Shown piece by piece: positions 9,275 to 19,719 of a stretch of 64,000 nucleotides of DNA. The translations under genes were made by a program, and so were the position numbers. The notes beneath the pieces were generated by a model. It saw nothing but the letters and a program-made list of their open reading frames with translations, ran no database searches and had not been told where the DNA came from. Origin of the DNA: Syntrophobacterales bacterium (lineage in GTDB: Bacteria; Desulfobacterota; Syntrophorhabdia; Syntrophorhabdales; Syntrophorhabdaceae); contig JAISPL010000030.1 of NCBI GenBank assembly GCA_031274925.1, positions 33,306 through 97,305 on the forward strand, written 5' to 3'. Every line of letters begins with the position of its first letter. Positions within the stretch are counted from its first letter, which is position 1.

Positions 9275-11860
9275 ATGAACTGGGAAAAATTGACAATTAA
9301 AACACAAGAGGCTATCGCAGACGCTCAGAAGAAAGCAGAAAGCTGCAGTCACCAGATGGTGGACGGCGAACACCTGCTTTATTCACTGGTTGCCCAGAAA
9401 GAAGGTATTGTAAGGCCGATTCTTGACAAGCTCGGTGCAAGCGCGGATGCAATTATGGCAGACCTTGAAAAGGAACTCAGCAGGGTCCCCCGCGTGGAGG
9501 GAGGGTCTCAGGTCTATATATCTCCACGATTGAAACAGATGCTGAACATAGCCCTCACGGAGGCGGAAAGGCTCAAAGATGAATATGTGAGCACGGAACA
9601 TCTTCTTATTGGTGTGTCTGAGGTACCGGAGGGTCCGGCTTTTTCCATATTGAAACGTTATGGCGTAAATAAAAATCAGATATACACGGTCCTCAAAGAC
9701 ATCCGCGGCTCACAGCGGGTAACGGACCAGGCTCCGGAAGATAAATACCAGGCGCTCCAGAGGTATACAAGAGATCTCACAGACGAGGCAAGAAAAGGGA
9801 AGCTTGACCCTGTGATCGGCAGAGATGAAGAGGTGAGGAGGGTCATGCAGGTCCTTTCTCGAAGGACCAAAAACAACCCGGTAATCATCGGCGAGCCAGG
9901 CGTGGGCAAGACGGCCGTCGTTGAGGGGCTGGCCCAGAGGGTCGTGGGCGGGGATGTGCCGGAGACGCTGAAAAATAAGAAGGTTCTTGCCCTTGACCTC
10001 GGTGCGATGTTAGCGGGTGCAAAATACAGGGGCGAGTTTGAAGACAGACTGAAGGCGGTTCTTAAAGAGATTGAAGAGGCCGCCGGGGCTATTATTCTCT
10101 TCGTCGATGAACTCCACACCCTTGTCGGCGCGGGAAGCGCCCAAGGAGCCATGGACGCCTCAAATATGTTGAAACCGGCCCTTGCCAGGGGGGAGCTTCG
10201 CTGTATCGGCGCCACGACGCTCGACGAATACAGGAAATATGTGGAGAAGGACGCGGCTTTGGAGAGGAGATTTCAGCCGGTGCTAGTAGGTGAACCTTCC
10301 GTTGAAGAGACCATTGCCATTCTGAGGGGGCTCAAAGAAAGATATGAGCTTCACCACAAGGTGAGGATCAAAGACTCGGCGCTCATTGCAGCGGCAACCC
10401 TTTCCCACCGCTATATCGCGGACAGGTTTCTCCCCGACAAGGCGATCGACCTCATGGACGAAGCTTCGTCAAAGCTCAGAATGGAGATCGACAGCGTCCC
10501 TACGGAAATCGATGAGATTGAACGGCGGATCATACAGATCCAGATTGAGATAGAGGCGTTGAAAAAAGAGAAGGACGAAGCTTCGAAAGAACGCAGGGAA
10601 AAACTTAAAGGTGAGCTCATTGATCTTCAGTCAGAGGCGGCAGGGAAAAGAGGTCATTGGGAAAAAGAGAAGGCTCTGATTACCGGCATTGCTGACGTGA
10701 AGGAAAAAATAGACAGGGCTAGGGTAGAGGCCGACGAGCTTGAGCGCAAGGGTGAGTTTGAGAAAGTAGCCGAGATACGGTATGGGCAGGTGCCGACTTT
10801 AGAAAAGGGACTCGACGATAAGAATGCGCAGCTTTTGGATCTGCAGAAAGACAAGAAGATGTTGAAGGAGGAGGTCGACGAGGAAGATATCGCAAAGGTA
10901 GTCGCCAAGTGGACTGGCATACCCGTATCCAAGATGCTTGAAGGGGATATGGAAAAGCTTATCAACATGGAAGACAGGATACACCGCAGAGTGATAGGAC
11001 AGGATGAGGCGCTGGAAGCGGTTGCGAATACTATAAGACGGGCACGGGCAGGACTTCAAGATCAGAACAGGCCCTTGGGCTCATTTCTTTTTCTAGGGCC
11101 CACTGGAGTTGGCAAAACAGAGCTTGCGAAAGCCTTGGCCGAGTTTCTCTTTGACGATGAGCAGGCGATTGTTCGTATAGATATGAGCGAGTTTATGGAG
11201 AAGCACTCCGTGGCTCGCCTGATTGGCGCTCCGCCCGGTTACGTGGGATATGAAGAAGGAGGATACCTTACGGAAGCGGTGAGGAGGAAACCTTACTCCA
11301 TTATCCTCCTTGATGAGGTGGAGAAGGCCCATCCCGAAATATTCGACGTACTCCTCCAGGTCTTGGATGACGGGAGGCTCACGGACGGGCAGGGAAGAAC
11401 CGTTGACTTCAAGAACTCGGTCATCATAATGACCTCGAATATCGGGAGCCAATGGATTACTGACCTTGAAGGTAAAGAATATGAAGAAATGAAGAGACGG
11501 GTCATGGAGGCGGTGACACTCCACTTCAAGCCGGAGTTCTTGAACAGGATCGACGAGATGATAATCTTCAGGTCGCTTACCGTGGACGATATCAGGCGGA
11601 TTACGGACCTGCAGCTCGCATATCTGTCGAAGAAGATGGAAGAGAGGGGGGTAGAGCTTACGTACACGGACAAGTTGAAGTCGATGATCGCGAAGGAAGG
11701 CTACGACCCGGTCTACGGCGCCCGTCCGCTAAAACGGCTCATCCAGAAAAAGATCCAGGACTCCCTGGCGCTGAGGGTACTGAAGGGCGAAATAAAGGAA
11801 GGAGACAAAGTAAAGGTGGGCGCCGACGCTAAAGACGACGCAGTCTTCGAAACTGCGTAA
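9275..11860 (+). CDS. clpB: ATP-dependent disaggregase ClpB
   Basis: Hexameric AAA+ chaperone that pulls proteins out of aggregates with DnaK. At 861 residues it is full length. The N-domain opens [18 protein letters not shown]; nucleotide-binding domain 1 has Walker [16 protein letters not shown] and Walker [16 protein letters not shown]; a charged coiled coil (about 405-525) is the ClpB-specific middle domain; domain 2 has Walker [17 protein letters not shown] and [13 protein letters not shown]; the tail includes [11 protein letters not shown]. Start supported by AACGGAGGCAACG. Sits divergently from the small heat-shock genes, a common functional pairing. Confidence 0.97.
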   Translation: MNWEKLTIKTQEAIADAQKKAESCSHQMVDGEHLLYSLVAQKEGIVRPILDKLGASADAIMADLEKELSRVPRVEGGSQVYISPRLKQMLNIALTEAERLKDEYVSTEHLLIGVSEVPEGPAFSILKRYGVNKNQIYTVLKDIRGSQRVTDQAPEDKYQALQRYTRDLTDEARKGKLDPVIGRDEEVRRVMQVLSRRTKNNPVIIGEPGVGKTAVVEGLAQRVVGGDVPETLKNKKVLALDLGAMLAGAKYRGEFEDRLKAVLKEIEEAAGAIILFVDELHTLVGAGSAQGAMDASNMLKPALARGELRCIGATTLDEYRKYVEKDAALERRFQPVLVGEPSVEETIAILRGLKERYELHHKVRIKDSALIAAATLSHRYIADRFLPDKAIDLMDEASSKLRMEIDSVPTEIDEIERRIIQIQIEIEALKKEKDEASKERREKLKGELIDLQSEAAGKRGHWEKEKALITGIADVKEKIDRARVEADELERKGEFEKVAEIRYGQVPTLEKGLDDKNAQLLDLQKDKKMLKEEVDEEDIAKVVAKWTGIPVSKMLEGDMEKLINMEDRIHRRVIGQDEALEAVANTIRRARAGLQDQNRPLGSFLFLGPTGVGKTELAKALAEFLFDDEQAIVRIDMSEFMEKHSVARLIGAPPGYVGYEEGGYLTEAVRRKPYSIILLDEVEKAHPEIFDVLLQVLDDGRLTDGQGRTVDFKNSVIIMTSNIGSQWITDLEGKEYEEMKRRVMEAVTLHFKPEFLNRIDEMIIFRSLTVDDIRRITDLQLAYLSKKMEERGVELTYTDKLKSMIAKEGYDPVYGARPLKRLIQKKIQDSLALRVLKGEIKEGDKVKVGADAKDDAVFETA

Positions 11861-11990
11861 AAGGCGAGTAGAGTATCGCAGACTGGCGGAGGATCACAGC
11901 CACCGTGTCGTCTCGTTACCAAAAAGGACACCCGGAGGAGGTTTACTTGTTCACTACTCTTAAAACCGTACACAAATAATTTTGCTGTCA

Positions 11991-12048
11991 TTCCGGGCTT
12001 GATCTCCGATAAAGTTATTTGAGGACAGGCCCGGAAGCCATTGTTTTT
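11991..12048 (+). terminator. Possible clpB terminator
   Basis: Perfect 8-base arms TTCCGGGC (11991-11998) and GCCCGGAA (12029-12036), followed seven bases later by a run of six T. The 30-base loop is long, so efficiency is doubtful. The left arm in the context GTCATTCCGGGCTTGA also recalls dispersed intergenic palindromes. Confidence 0.35.
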
Positions 12049-12116
12049 TCTAGTTTCCTCTTGACTAAATCCCCCGGATGTTATAGATTTGAGGGCCATT
12101 ATAGTTTGAGGTCTGT

Positions 12117-12191
12117 AGGCGCGTAGCTCAGTGGGAGAGCGCTACCTTGACACGGTAGAGGTCAGGGGTTCAATACCCCTCGTGCCTACCA
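12117..12191 (+). tRNA. tRNA-Val (GAC)
   Basis: Folds completely by eye: acceptor AGGCGCG with CGTGCCT, U8-A9, D-stem GCTC/GAGC, anticodon stem CTACC/GGTAG around loop TTGACAC (anticodon GAC), T-arm AGGGG-TTCAATA-CCCCT, discriminator A and an encoded CCA. The first acceptor pair is A-U, slightly unusual. Confidence 0.95.
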
Positions 12192-12939
12192 TTTTTTGAC
12201 GTATTTACAAGGATCTCCGAGGAATGTCCCCGGATGTTCGAATTTTCCCGCTTTACCGAATGTGAGATCTGTTTGAGTGGTCAGTTTGATGCCAGGGCCA
12301 TCTCTGCTATATATTCCTTCCGGTAATGGTTCGTACAGGTTTTGTTGATCATGTCGAGGCCACCGGATACTATTGTACTCTTGTCTCGTCTCAGCATCCT
12401 TGTAATTTCGCCTTGAATTACCCCTTCCAATGGCATTCGTTCTTTCTATCTCAAGTATCCCCCCTTTTTTCTGTGCACTGTGGTATCATTGGGCCCGTTT
12501 ATCGGGTTATCTCCTGTGCTTGTTGGCGTAGCTATTTGCAGCTACCTGCAGTTTACAGGCAGTTGCTACGCTGCGTTATCATTATGCTCCTCTTAGGGGC
12601 TTAGTTTTTCACTCGGGAAAAAGTAGAATAAACATTACGTGTTTCAAAGATTCTACTTGACAACCTCAGCGTGGCTCACTATAATGTAATCTGTCGAATA
12701 TTTTAGAAAGCAGTTTTGGAGATTCTTAAATGAACGACCGTATCCGCATAATTAGCAGTTTTTTTAGCCACGAAGCCTTTCTCGCTTCGTTTTTGGGCCG
12801 TTTACCTCTACAGAGCCGATTGTTTATAGGAGTGTGCTGAGATTATAGATAACTAGCGGCAAAAGTGCGCACCCATGGCAATTGATGAGGTTGCTGTGGA
12901 TGCGTTTTCTTTTGTAATAAAAAAACGGAGGAAAACAGC
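12192..12939. other. Gene-poor stretch, possible IS30-like scrap
   Basis: No credible intact gene. On the minus strand near 12281-12420 a short frame reads EITRMLRRDKSTIVSGGLD and then HYRKEYIAEMALAS before a stop. That order of a helix-turn-helix-like segment and HYR..Y..E.A recalls the N-terminus of IS30 transposases, but it is too short to assert. The rest shows nothing recognisable. Confidence 0.3.
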
Positions 12940-13581
12940 ATGAAAGAGCCAACCCAACCCATCCGCGAGGAAAGCATGGACAAAACCCCGGCCCCAGTCC
13001 CCAAGGAGTGGGCCAATCCAACCCCGGCAGGACTCGTGGCCCTTGCAGTAGCCTGTTTTGCTTTTTTTGCATTGCTAAACGGTTATGTCGAGAAATCAGC
13101 CATGCCTTTGATTGGTTGCTGGCTTCTCGGTGGTTTCGTCATCCAGATTGTTGTCGCGCTTCTCGACTTAAAAGGCGGAAACTACGCGGGAGGCAACACG
13201 TTCCTTTTTTTTAGCGCTTATTTTATGTTTGTCAGCGGCTTGGAAATGTTTCTCAAATACAACGGCATTGCATCCGGCGCGCCGCTTGATTCCCGAGTCG
13301 ATGGCTATACGTGGCTCGCCCTCACCTTGGTCGTATACCTTTGGACGCCAGCTTTTTTGAAAACATTCAATTTATTATCCATAGTCGTGCTTGCACTTGA
13401 TGTAGCGCTGCCGTTCATAACGCTTCTTGACCTCAAAGTTTTACCGCATAGTTATGCGTGTGTCCCGGCGTTTGCCCTGCTTACATCGGCGCTATTTGCT
13501 ATCTATCTCGGCGCGGCGCTTGTCGTGAACACGACTTTCGGCAGGACAATATATCCAGTAATAGAGGCAAAGAAAAAATAG
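12940..13581 (+). CDS. Acetate uptake transporter, GPR1/FUN34/SatP family
   Basis: A 213-residue inner-membrane protein with six hydrophobic segments. The signature of the family, N-P-x-P-x-G-L, is present as ANPTPAGLVALAVACFAF at the start of the first segment (residues about 26-43). Members carry acetate, succinate or related small acids, in or out, with protons. The N-terminus has extra polar residues; an internal ATG (MDKTPAPVPKEW, 12976) is an alternative start, but the listed ATG has AAACGGAGG upstream at a good distance. It stands alone, with gene-free flanks. For an anaerobe, acetate export or re-uptake is a sensible role. Confidence 0.85.
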   Translation: MKEPTQPIREESMDKTPAPVPKEWANPTPAGLVALAVACFAFFALLNGYVEKSAMPLIGCWLLGGFVIQIVVALLDLKGGNYAGGNTFLFFSAYFMFVSGLEMFLKYNGIASGAPLDSRVDGYTWLALTLVVYLWTPAFLKTFNLLSIVVLALDVALPFITLLDLKVLPHSYACVPAFALLTSALFAIYLGAALVVNTTFGRTIYPVIEAKKK

Positions 13582-14645
13582 ATAGGTGTTTTGGTTAAAG
13601 CTATATTTTACAGTCAGAAAGGGCGATAAGGTAGATCGGTATTTGGAATGAAACCGGTGAGACGATTGATCGTGGGCAAATTAGAGCGATTCAACGGGAA
13701 AAATTTATTCCACCGTTGAAAACATATAGGCGAATGTACTTTATTGCCAGAAAAGGGAACAGGTGAAAGATACAACCGGGGTTACATTAAAACGATGGAT
13801 AGCCTTCGTGGCCTTTCGATTACTGCAAAAAGCAGGATTTGATAGAACATGCTTTTAGTTGCTGTACCGATATTGAGGACACAGTGCGCATACGCGCCTT
13901 GTCTGGCGCCGCTCCAACACGATTTTGGGGAACGAGGCAAACTCCCCGCTACCCCTGTTGGCGCTATTGATGTTGTTGCTTTGCTGATGGCAGTAAAACA
14001 GATGCCCTTCTCACGGAAAAATACTTCCGTGAGAAGGGCGCAAAATAGACGCTTCCTTATGAGCCGCGAGGCCGCCGCGTTGATATAGTAAAACTTAAAC
14101 TTATGCAGATGGCTTTCCCTATGGATGTGCCGACTACCAGATGAGCGCGGAAACCGCTGAGATCACTCTCTAATTGACGGAATTTTTTTAACCTGGTATC
14201 ATCATTCTGGTTCCTGCAGGATCTCCTTGTTGATTTTATTTGTCTGTGCAGCAATTTTGACAAACAGGAAGCCCGAATTTTATGGACTGAAAAACTTTTG
14301 TAGCGAACGGACTATAAGGGATCTTGCAAGTCGGATGAACCGGACCTAATCGGGTACGTGGTATAAGGGGGCTGAACGAGAAAAGCGTATATTGCGATGA
14401 CTTACTGAACCGATAGGTTCGGCTCATGGGCCTTGCATGGGGTGGTGAGGCTGCTATCTTGCAAAGCATATGAAATCGTGCGTGCAAGAATAGCTTTAGA
14501 CTGGTGATGAGCAGGTGATGGATGAGGTTCTGGAGATGATTTTTCGCCTTATCCGGGAAACCTGCTCTGATTTTCTTCCATGATCCAAGGATCGGTGCTA
14601 CCTGAAGGACATTGGTTTTTTTATTCCTCGTAGGGGGAGGGAGGC
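13582..14645. other. Gene-poor stretch with a strong hairpin
   Basis: Nothing protein-like is convincing here; the overlapping minus-strand frame 14236-14670 lacks any family pattern. It contains the hairpin at 14004-14039. The 14300-14450 part has G-rich, structured-looking sequence that I could not assign. Confidence 0.4.
14004..14039. repeat. 15-base perfect inverted repeat (hairpin)
   Basis: GCCCTTCTCACGGAA and its exact reverse complement flank the 6-base loop AAATAC. No T-run follows on either strand, so it is not an ordinary terminator. It may mark the edge of a lost element or a regulatory RNA structure. Confidence 0.6.
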
Positions 14646-17165
14646 ATGACAGACATAGCCGCAAAAACATATGGAACGGAATCCGTAATTCCCGTCTACG
14701 GCATGGCGTGTGAACATTGTGTGATGCGGGTCACAAAGGCGCTTGAAGCGCTTAATGGCGCACAGAATGTCCAGGTCTCGCTTTCCGCAGGACGAGTGAA
14801 GCTTGCTTACGATCCAGATCTTTTGGATATGAATGACATATATCGGGCGATTGAAGACGCAGGGTACTCAATCAGACCCGCCGGGGAAGGCGTACCTGAA
14901 GCGGAGGAAACCGGTATTGCGAAGGTGCCGCCCCATGAAGAAGCCGGCATTCCGGATCACAAATCTTATGCCCATGCTGTTTCAACAGAGAAGAAGGAGA
15001 GGTTCAAGGTCAGCGGCATGACGTGTGCCAACTGCGCCCTGACCATTGAGAAAAAACTCCGCGCCGCCAGAGGCGTATCCAAGGCGGTCGTCAACTTTGC
15101 AACCGATATGGTTACCGTTGACTATGATCCTGAGATGACCGATTTGTACGTAATCTTCAGCCAGATCAGAGACGCAGGCTACATTCCCCTTGAGGGCCGG
15201 GAAGAGGAACAAGACGGCGTTGCGCTCAAAGAGCGGAATTGGCTCATTATAAGCGCCATCCTCTCGCTGCCGCTTATGCCAATGATGTGGTTCCTCCCCA
15301 TGTCGCCGCTGCTCATGTATGCCATGTTCGTCATGGCTACAATCGTACAGTTCACGGCCGGAGCCACCTTTTACAACGGAGCGTATCACGCGCTCAAGAA
15401 CAAGTCTGCAAACATGGATGTCCTTGTAGCTATGGGGATCTCTGCGGCATACGGCTACAGTGTGCTGACAACCTTTCCTCAAATCTTTTTTCACGGGCCT
15501 ACCTTCTTTGATGCCTCGGCGGTTCTCATTACCTTCGTGCGTTTCGGTAAATATCTGGAGGCTAAAGCCAAAGGGCGGGCGGGTCAGGCACTCAAACGTC
15601 TTCTTGAGATGCAGGCTGACCGGGCTCGGCTCCTTGTAGACGGCGAGGCGAGGGACGTGGCGGCCTCTGATGTGCTTACGGGAGATGTTGTTCTTGTCAA
15701 GCCGGGCGAGAAAATCCCGGTGGACGGTGAGATCGTGGAAGGAGAGACGAGTATTGATGAATCGATAGTCACTGGTGAGTCCATTCCCGTAGAAAAAGGC
15801 CCAGGCGATAAAGTGATAGGGGCGACCATTAATACATCGGGGAGCATCAAAGTCAGGACCTCCAATACTGGAAAAGATACGGTCCTTTCCAGTATCATAA
15901 GGATGGTGGAAGAGGCGCAGGGGGAAAAACCGTCCATACAACGATTGGCTGACACGATCTCCAACTGGTTTGTTCCGGTTGTTGTCGCCATTGCGGCAGT
16001 CACGTGCGTCACTTGGTATTTTGTGTTTCATAGCACCATTGTCTTTGCTTTTACCGCTGCAATCGCAGTTCTGGTCGTTGCCTGTCCATGTGCGTTGGGG
16101 CTCGCAACGCCCACGGCGATCATGGTGGGAAGTGGCGTAGGGCTTAACCGAGGTATTCTTTTTAAGTCCGCCGTAGCACTGGAGAGTGTTTCTGGCCTGC
16201 ATGCTATCGGTTTTGATAAAACAGGAACTCTTACCAAAGGCGTTCCTGAAGTGACGGATCTTAAGCCAACTGAATCCGGCCATGAGGAAGACCTCCTGAG
16301 AATAGCATCCGCAGGGGAAAGTCTTTCTATCCATCCTCTTGCCCAAGCGGTAGTGCGCCGTGCAATGAAAGAGGGGATCGCAGTAGAAGAAGTCCGGGAT
16401 TTCAGAGAAGAGAGAGGGCACGGTATCATCTGCTCTTACGGGGGTGTCCCGCTGCTCATAGGCAATATGAAGCTCATGGAAAGCCACAAGATCGACGTGA
16501 GCCCTGTGAAAGGCGAATTCAGAAACCTCACGGAAGCAGGAAAAACTACCATGCTCGTCTGTCTTGACGGTCGCACCTTGGGCGTGATCGCCCTTGCTGA
16601 TACCCTCAAAGACAACAGCAAAGAAGCAGTAAAACGTCTTCATGATCTGGGCTTGAAGACCTTTATGGTTACGGGAGACAATAAAAAAGTTGCAGATGCG
16701 GTAGCAAGCCAAGTTGGCATATATGAAGTTACGGCTGAGATCTTGCCTGAGGACAAGATCAATACTGTAAGGAGGTATCAGGAACGGGGATTGAAAGTCG
16801 CCATGGTCGGGGATGGGATCAATGACGCTCCAGCACTAGCCCAGGCTGATATCGGTATCGCCATAGGTTCCGGAACCGACGTGGCCAAGGAGACCGGCGA
16901 CGTTATCTTGGTCCGGAATGACTTGCTGGATGTGGAACGGGCCATTCGGCTGGGCCGGAAAATTTTGGGTAAGATCAGACAAAACCTGTTCTGGGCCCTC
17001 ATTTATAACGTGATCGGTATTCCCGTGGCTGCGGGCGTCCTCTATCCCGTGACGGGAAACCTTCTGCCGCCGGAATGGGCAGGATTAGCAATGGCCCTTT
17101 CATCTGTATCTGTGGTAGCGAACTCGCTGCTTCTCAAGACGTATGACAAAAAACTCTTTGGTTGA
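14646..17165 (+). CDS. copA: Copper-translocating P1B-type ATPase
   Basis: Pumps Cu(I) out of the cytoplasm using ATP. 839 residues: two N-terminal heavy-metal domains with GMACEHC (about residue 20) and GMTCANC (about 125), membrane helices, the phosphatase TGES loop, the metal-site helix with [12 protein letters not shown], phosphorylation site DKTGTLTKG, and the hinge [19 protein letters not shown] and GMxCxxC fit copper and not zinc. A purine-rich GGGGGAGGGAGG lies directly before the ATG. No copper regulator or chaperone gene is adjacent, and the downstream region is decayed. Confidence 0.95.
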   Translation: MTDIAAKTYGTESVIPVYGMACEHCVMRVTKALEALNGAQNVQVSLSAGRVKLAYDPDLLDMNDIYRAIEDAGYSIRPAGEGVPEAEETGIAKVPPHEEAGIPDHKSYAHAVSTEKKERFKVSGMTCANCALTIEKKLRAARGVSKAVVNFATDMVTVDYDPEMTDLYVIFSQIRDAGYIPLEGREEEQDGVALKERNWLIISAILSLPLMPMMWFLPMSPLLMYAMFVMATIVQFTAGATFYNGAYHALKNKSANMDVLVAMGISAAYGYSVLTTFPQIFFHGPTFFDASAVLITFVRFGKYLEAKAKGRAGQALKRLLEMQADRARLLVDGEARDVAASDVLTGDVVLVKPGEKIPVDGEIVEGETSIDESIVTGESIPVEKGPGDKVIGATINTSGSIKVRTSNTGKDTVLSSIIRMVEEAQGEKPSIQRLADTISNWFVPVVVAIAAVTCVTWYFVFHSTIVFAFTAAIAVLVVACPCALGLATPTAIMVGSGVGLNRGILFKSAVALESVSGLHAIGFDKTGTLTKGVPEVTDLKPTESGHEEDLLRIASAGESLSIHPLAQAVVRRAMKEGIAVEEVRDFREERGHGIICSYGGVPLLIGNMKLMESHKIDVSPVKGEFRNLTEAGKTTMLVCLDGRTLGVIALADTLKDNSKEAVKRLHDLGLKTFMVTGDNKKVADAVASQVGIYEVTAEILPEDKINTVRRYQERGLKVAMVGDGINDAPALAQADIGIAIGSGTDVAKETGDVILVRNDLLDVERAIRLGRKILGKIRQNLFWALIYNVIGIPVAAGVLYPVTGNLLPPEWAGLAMALSSVSVVANSLLLKTYDKKLFG

Positions 17166-17317
17166 CGGAACCTCCAGGAGCTTGGCTCCCAAAGTTCCGT
17201 TTTCGGTTCGATCTATTTCCAATCTACCTACGCATATTCTGTAGAACGGTTCTTTGTCGTGAATTGTTGTTCGCTGAACGTGATAATATAGTCTAAGCTG
17301 AAGTCAAAAGTCCTCGT

Positions 17318-17587
17318 CTAGTATCCTATCGCCTTGGCATAGCGTAGATGCGTGTTAACTACAATCCAGTCATAGACGGCCTCGGCTTTTGCGAGCACGA
17401 TATTTTTGCCTTTAGTGATACTACTCGTCGCCAATGCCCTCATCGAACGTTCCGCAGAGGCGCTACAATCATTCAGAGTGAAGCAATGGGCCATCTCGGT
17501 TTGTGAAGCCGATAATTTCCTGTCGTTAAAGTTTCCGGTAGCACGTTCCCTTCTCGTCATGTCAAATTTGTAGTTTGGTGTTCTCAA
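17318..17587 (-). pseudogene. Transglutaminase-like protein fragment
   Basis: An 89-residue minus-strand frame contains FDMTRRERATGNF followed by ITKGKNIVLAKAEAVYDWI and VNTHLRY. In bacterial transglutaminase-domain proteins this is the segment just before the catalytic core (typically ...ITxGK...EKAxAIYDWVVxNT). The frame stops exactly where the catalytic Cys region should begin, and no signal peptide or N-terminal domain can be found upstream. Read as a broken remnant; catalytic function is excluded. Confidence 0.6.
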
Positions 17588-18257
17588 TGAAGAAGGTCCA
17601 TCCCATTCGACAAAAGTATGATATTCTGTATTGTTCTTCTATGTAAGCATTGGTACCGTCATAATTTGCAGGAAATCTCCGCTGCCCGTCTTTCTGCTTC
17701 CATGCAGGCCCGTTTGAATATGGCTTACCTTGATGCCTTATATATGGAATTCCAGTTCATTAACAGGTAAAATATGGATGGGGTATCCTTATGAAACTTA
17801 CCCGGACGGTAATTGATAACCATACTGTTCGTTGTTTTCTACTTTACGCAACAAATAAGAAAAGATTCGAACAATCTACCGCCTGGTATGTAAGGTCAAT
17901 ACCATAATATCGGAATGGAATATGTCGGAGGCTGTGAGGACGGTCTGATAGACGACCAGGTGACGGTCGCTACGAGTGTGGGTTCAATGATGGCAACACG
18001 ACAGACAGAAAGCATGCCGGACATTCTCAAAAAGATCAATTGCTCGACATTTTTGTCTGATTCCTCTCCTCCGAATGACAAAATAGGATGTCAGTTTGTC
18101 CATCCTATCTTATTTTACATTAATATTCCGCTCGGTTTTGAGATATTTATCGTGGCATGACCTTTGCTTCAGATAGGGTAAACCCTCTGGCGCTGTATGT
18201 TACCCATGGTTCGCCCAGAACGAGGGTATTGGTTCCATGTATCGAAAGGAGATTCAT
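17588..18257. other. Gene-free stretch
   Basis: Small frames on both strands around 17896-18160 have no recognisable content. A/T-rich sequence before the lipoprotein gene probably holds its promoter. Confidence 0.4.
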
Positions 18258-18473
18258 ATGAAGACACTCATTATGGTAATTGCGGTGATCACGTTAATGG
18301 CGGGATGTGCAGTTGTGCCAGTTGCGCCCTATCACAGACCCAGTCCCTATTATGGGCCTTATTACTCCGCTCCATCAGGGTATGGGCACTACGGACACTA
18401 TGGGCCGCGGCATGCAAGGCCTTATGGGCATGGTTACTATCCTGGCGGGCATTACGAATATCGCGGCCATTAA
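18258..18473 (+). CDS. Small lipoprotein, Gly/Tyr/His-rich
   Basis: A 71-residue protein. The N-terminus MKTLIMVIAVITLMAGCAVV is a clear lipoprotein signal peptide with lipobox LMAG-C, so the mature protein starts at Cys17 and is about 55 residues long. The mature part is low-complexity: repeated Y-G-x-Y/H units, many Tyr, Gly, His and Pro, without other charged clusters. The ATG at 18258 is chosen over an in-frame upstream ATG at 18237 because GAAAGGAG lies seven bases before it. Proteins of this make-up are common in deltaproteobacteria; function unknown. The His content might bind metal, but that is speculation. Confidence 0.75.
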   Translation: MKTLIMVIAVITLMAGCAVVPVAPYHRPSPYYGPYYSAPSGYGHYGHYGPRHARPYGHGYYPGGHYEYRGH

Positions 18474-18709
18474 TTGGGCACTCAAACCCAGAGTTCGGCT
18501 AAAGAAGAAAGATAAGGCAAGGATTCTGATTCTATCCAGCGGTGTTGAGGCCTTCAAAAAGACGAGTCCCTAGTCAGGTAAAGACACACGTAAGTGTCTG
18601 TACTGCGACCTTGCTCAGGCAGGCCTTTTCGGTGCGAACCTTTCTTTGGCGAACCTTATTTTGAAGAAAGCTGATTTGTAAATTTTACTGTCTATCTCCT
18701 CCTCCTCAA

Positions 18710-18738
18710 TTGACAGGACTGGGTGTTTCTGGTACATT
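18710..18738 (+). promoter_or_regulatory. Sigma-70-type promoter with start at the ATG
   Basis: TTGACA (18710-18715), 17 bases, TACATT (18733-18738). The predicted transcript start, 18744-18746, coincides with the first ATG of the methyltransferase, implying a leaderless message. Confidence 0.6.
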
Positions 18739-18743
18739 GGCCT

Positions 18744-19394
18744 ATGCCGGTACACCATCATTTACCCAAAGAAGGGATGCTCTACCAGCGCGACCAGTAC
18801 GCCAAAGGCGGTGCCGGCCACTGGTACTGGGACTTCCGTGACTCCTACGTTTTCTCCCGCATGCTCCCCCACAATACCTCAATACTGGACGTCGGTTGCG
18901 GTGAAGGCATTGCCCTGGAAAAACTGGTCAGAATGTATCCTGACCGCCAGGTTATTGGTGTTGACCTTGAACTTGAAAACATCAAAATCTGCCGTAAATT
19001 TGGCCTTACTGCCGTCTACTCGGATGTGAATTCCCTTGCCTTGCCTTCCTCCCGTTTCGACTTCTGCATCATGATTGACATCCTTGAACACCTGAAAACT
19101 CCCAGCGAAGCGGTACATGAGGTTTACCGCGTCCTCCGACCAGGCGGGAGGCTCGTCATTGTCATCCCGAACGACAGGAACTTCTTCCTTTCCCGTCTTG
19201 CCCTCGGTATGATCAAAGAGGCGTTTTACGAGGTGGGTCATGAAAAGCAGTGGAAACCCAGGGATGTGATTAAACTCCTCACCGACACAGGGTTCCGTAT
19301 CGCAGGACGAAAGAGCGTTCCCTTCTTGTTCTGGCAGACGAGCCTCCACCATATCGTGACGGCCGAAAAAGTGCTTTCGGGAGGGCTGGATTGA
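18744..19394 (+). CDS. Class I SAM-dependent methyltransferase
   Basis: About 216 residues, methyltransferase-11/25 type. The SAM-binding core starts with LDVGCGEGIALEKL; motif II is VIGVDLELENIKICRKFG; the acidic post-motif is DFCIMIDILEHL, followed by EVYRVLRPGGRLVIVIP. These are the normal signatures for small-molecule or lipid methyltransferases; the substrate cannot be told. Start choice: a GTG at 18723 lies inside the promoter, so the ATG at 18744 (leaderless) or the ATG at 18777 after AAAGAAGGG is the real one. The next gene begins five bases after its stop, so they form an operon. Confidence 0.85.
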   Translation: MPVHHHLPKEGMLYQRDQYAKGGAGHWYWDFRDSYVFSRMLPHNTSILDVGCGEGIALEKLVRMYPDRQVIGVDLELENIKICRKFGLTAVYSDVNSLALPSSRFDFCIMIDILEHLKTPSEAVHEVYRVLRPGGRLVIVIPNDRNFFLSRLALGMIKEAFYEVGHEKQWKPRDVIKLLTDTGFRIAGRKSVPFLFWQTSLHHIVTAEKVLSGGLD

Positions 19395-19399
19395 AAAGC

Positions 19400-19666
19400 A
19401 TGAACTGGCAGTTCGTCTTTGGCCTCTATCTCATCACGTTTTCCATAATGCCCTACGTCCTCCACTATTACATTTTCGGGGATGACAACAAGATCTTTCT
19501 TGATCTCCCTCAATACATTGCTTTCGTTCCCATCCAGATGTCCCTCGTTGCCTTGGTCATAGGCCGGCTACTCATCATCCTGGTCAGGGAGAAACGCACC
19601 TCCATTAACAAGCTGAACATGGCAATATGGGGTCTTTATGAGCAAGGTGTGAATGGGCCTGTTTAG
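19400..19666 (+). CDS. Small two-helix membrane protein, unknown
   Basis: An 88-residue protein with two hydrophobic segments (about residues 5-25 and 42-63) and a polar C-terminus. Start ATG at 19400 taken in preference to a TTG overlapping the upstream stop. Close spacing to the methyltransferase upstream and the aminotransferase downstream suggests one transcript. I do not recognise a family. Confidence 0.6.
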   Translation: MNWQFVFGLYLITFSIMPYVLHYYIFGDDNKIFLDLPQYIAFVPIQMSLVALVIGRLLIILVREKRTSINKLNMAIWGLYEQGVNGPV

Positions 19667-19719
19667 GTATTTCTCCCTCTTTCCCAATGCGAAGGCAGAA
19701 TGTTGCTGATGGTGAGACG

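Noticed and set aside
12281..12420. IS30 transposase N-terminus scrap on the minus strand
   Set aside because: Only some 45 residues with weak similarity, so kept as a note in the gap entry and not called as an element.
14300..14460. Sequence recalling the end of a group II intron or structured RNA
   Set aside because: No domain V hairpin or reverse transcriptase remnant could be found nearby.
14057..14670. Two long minus-strand frames overlapping the copA start
   Set aside because: No family pattern, no ribosome site, and one overlaps the certain start of copA.
14982..16712. 576-codon minus-strand frame opposite copA
   Set aside because: Long only because of the codon bias of copA; no protein features.
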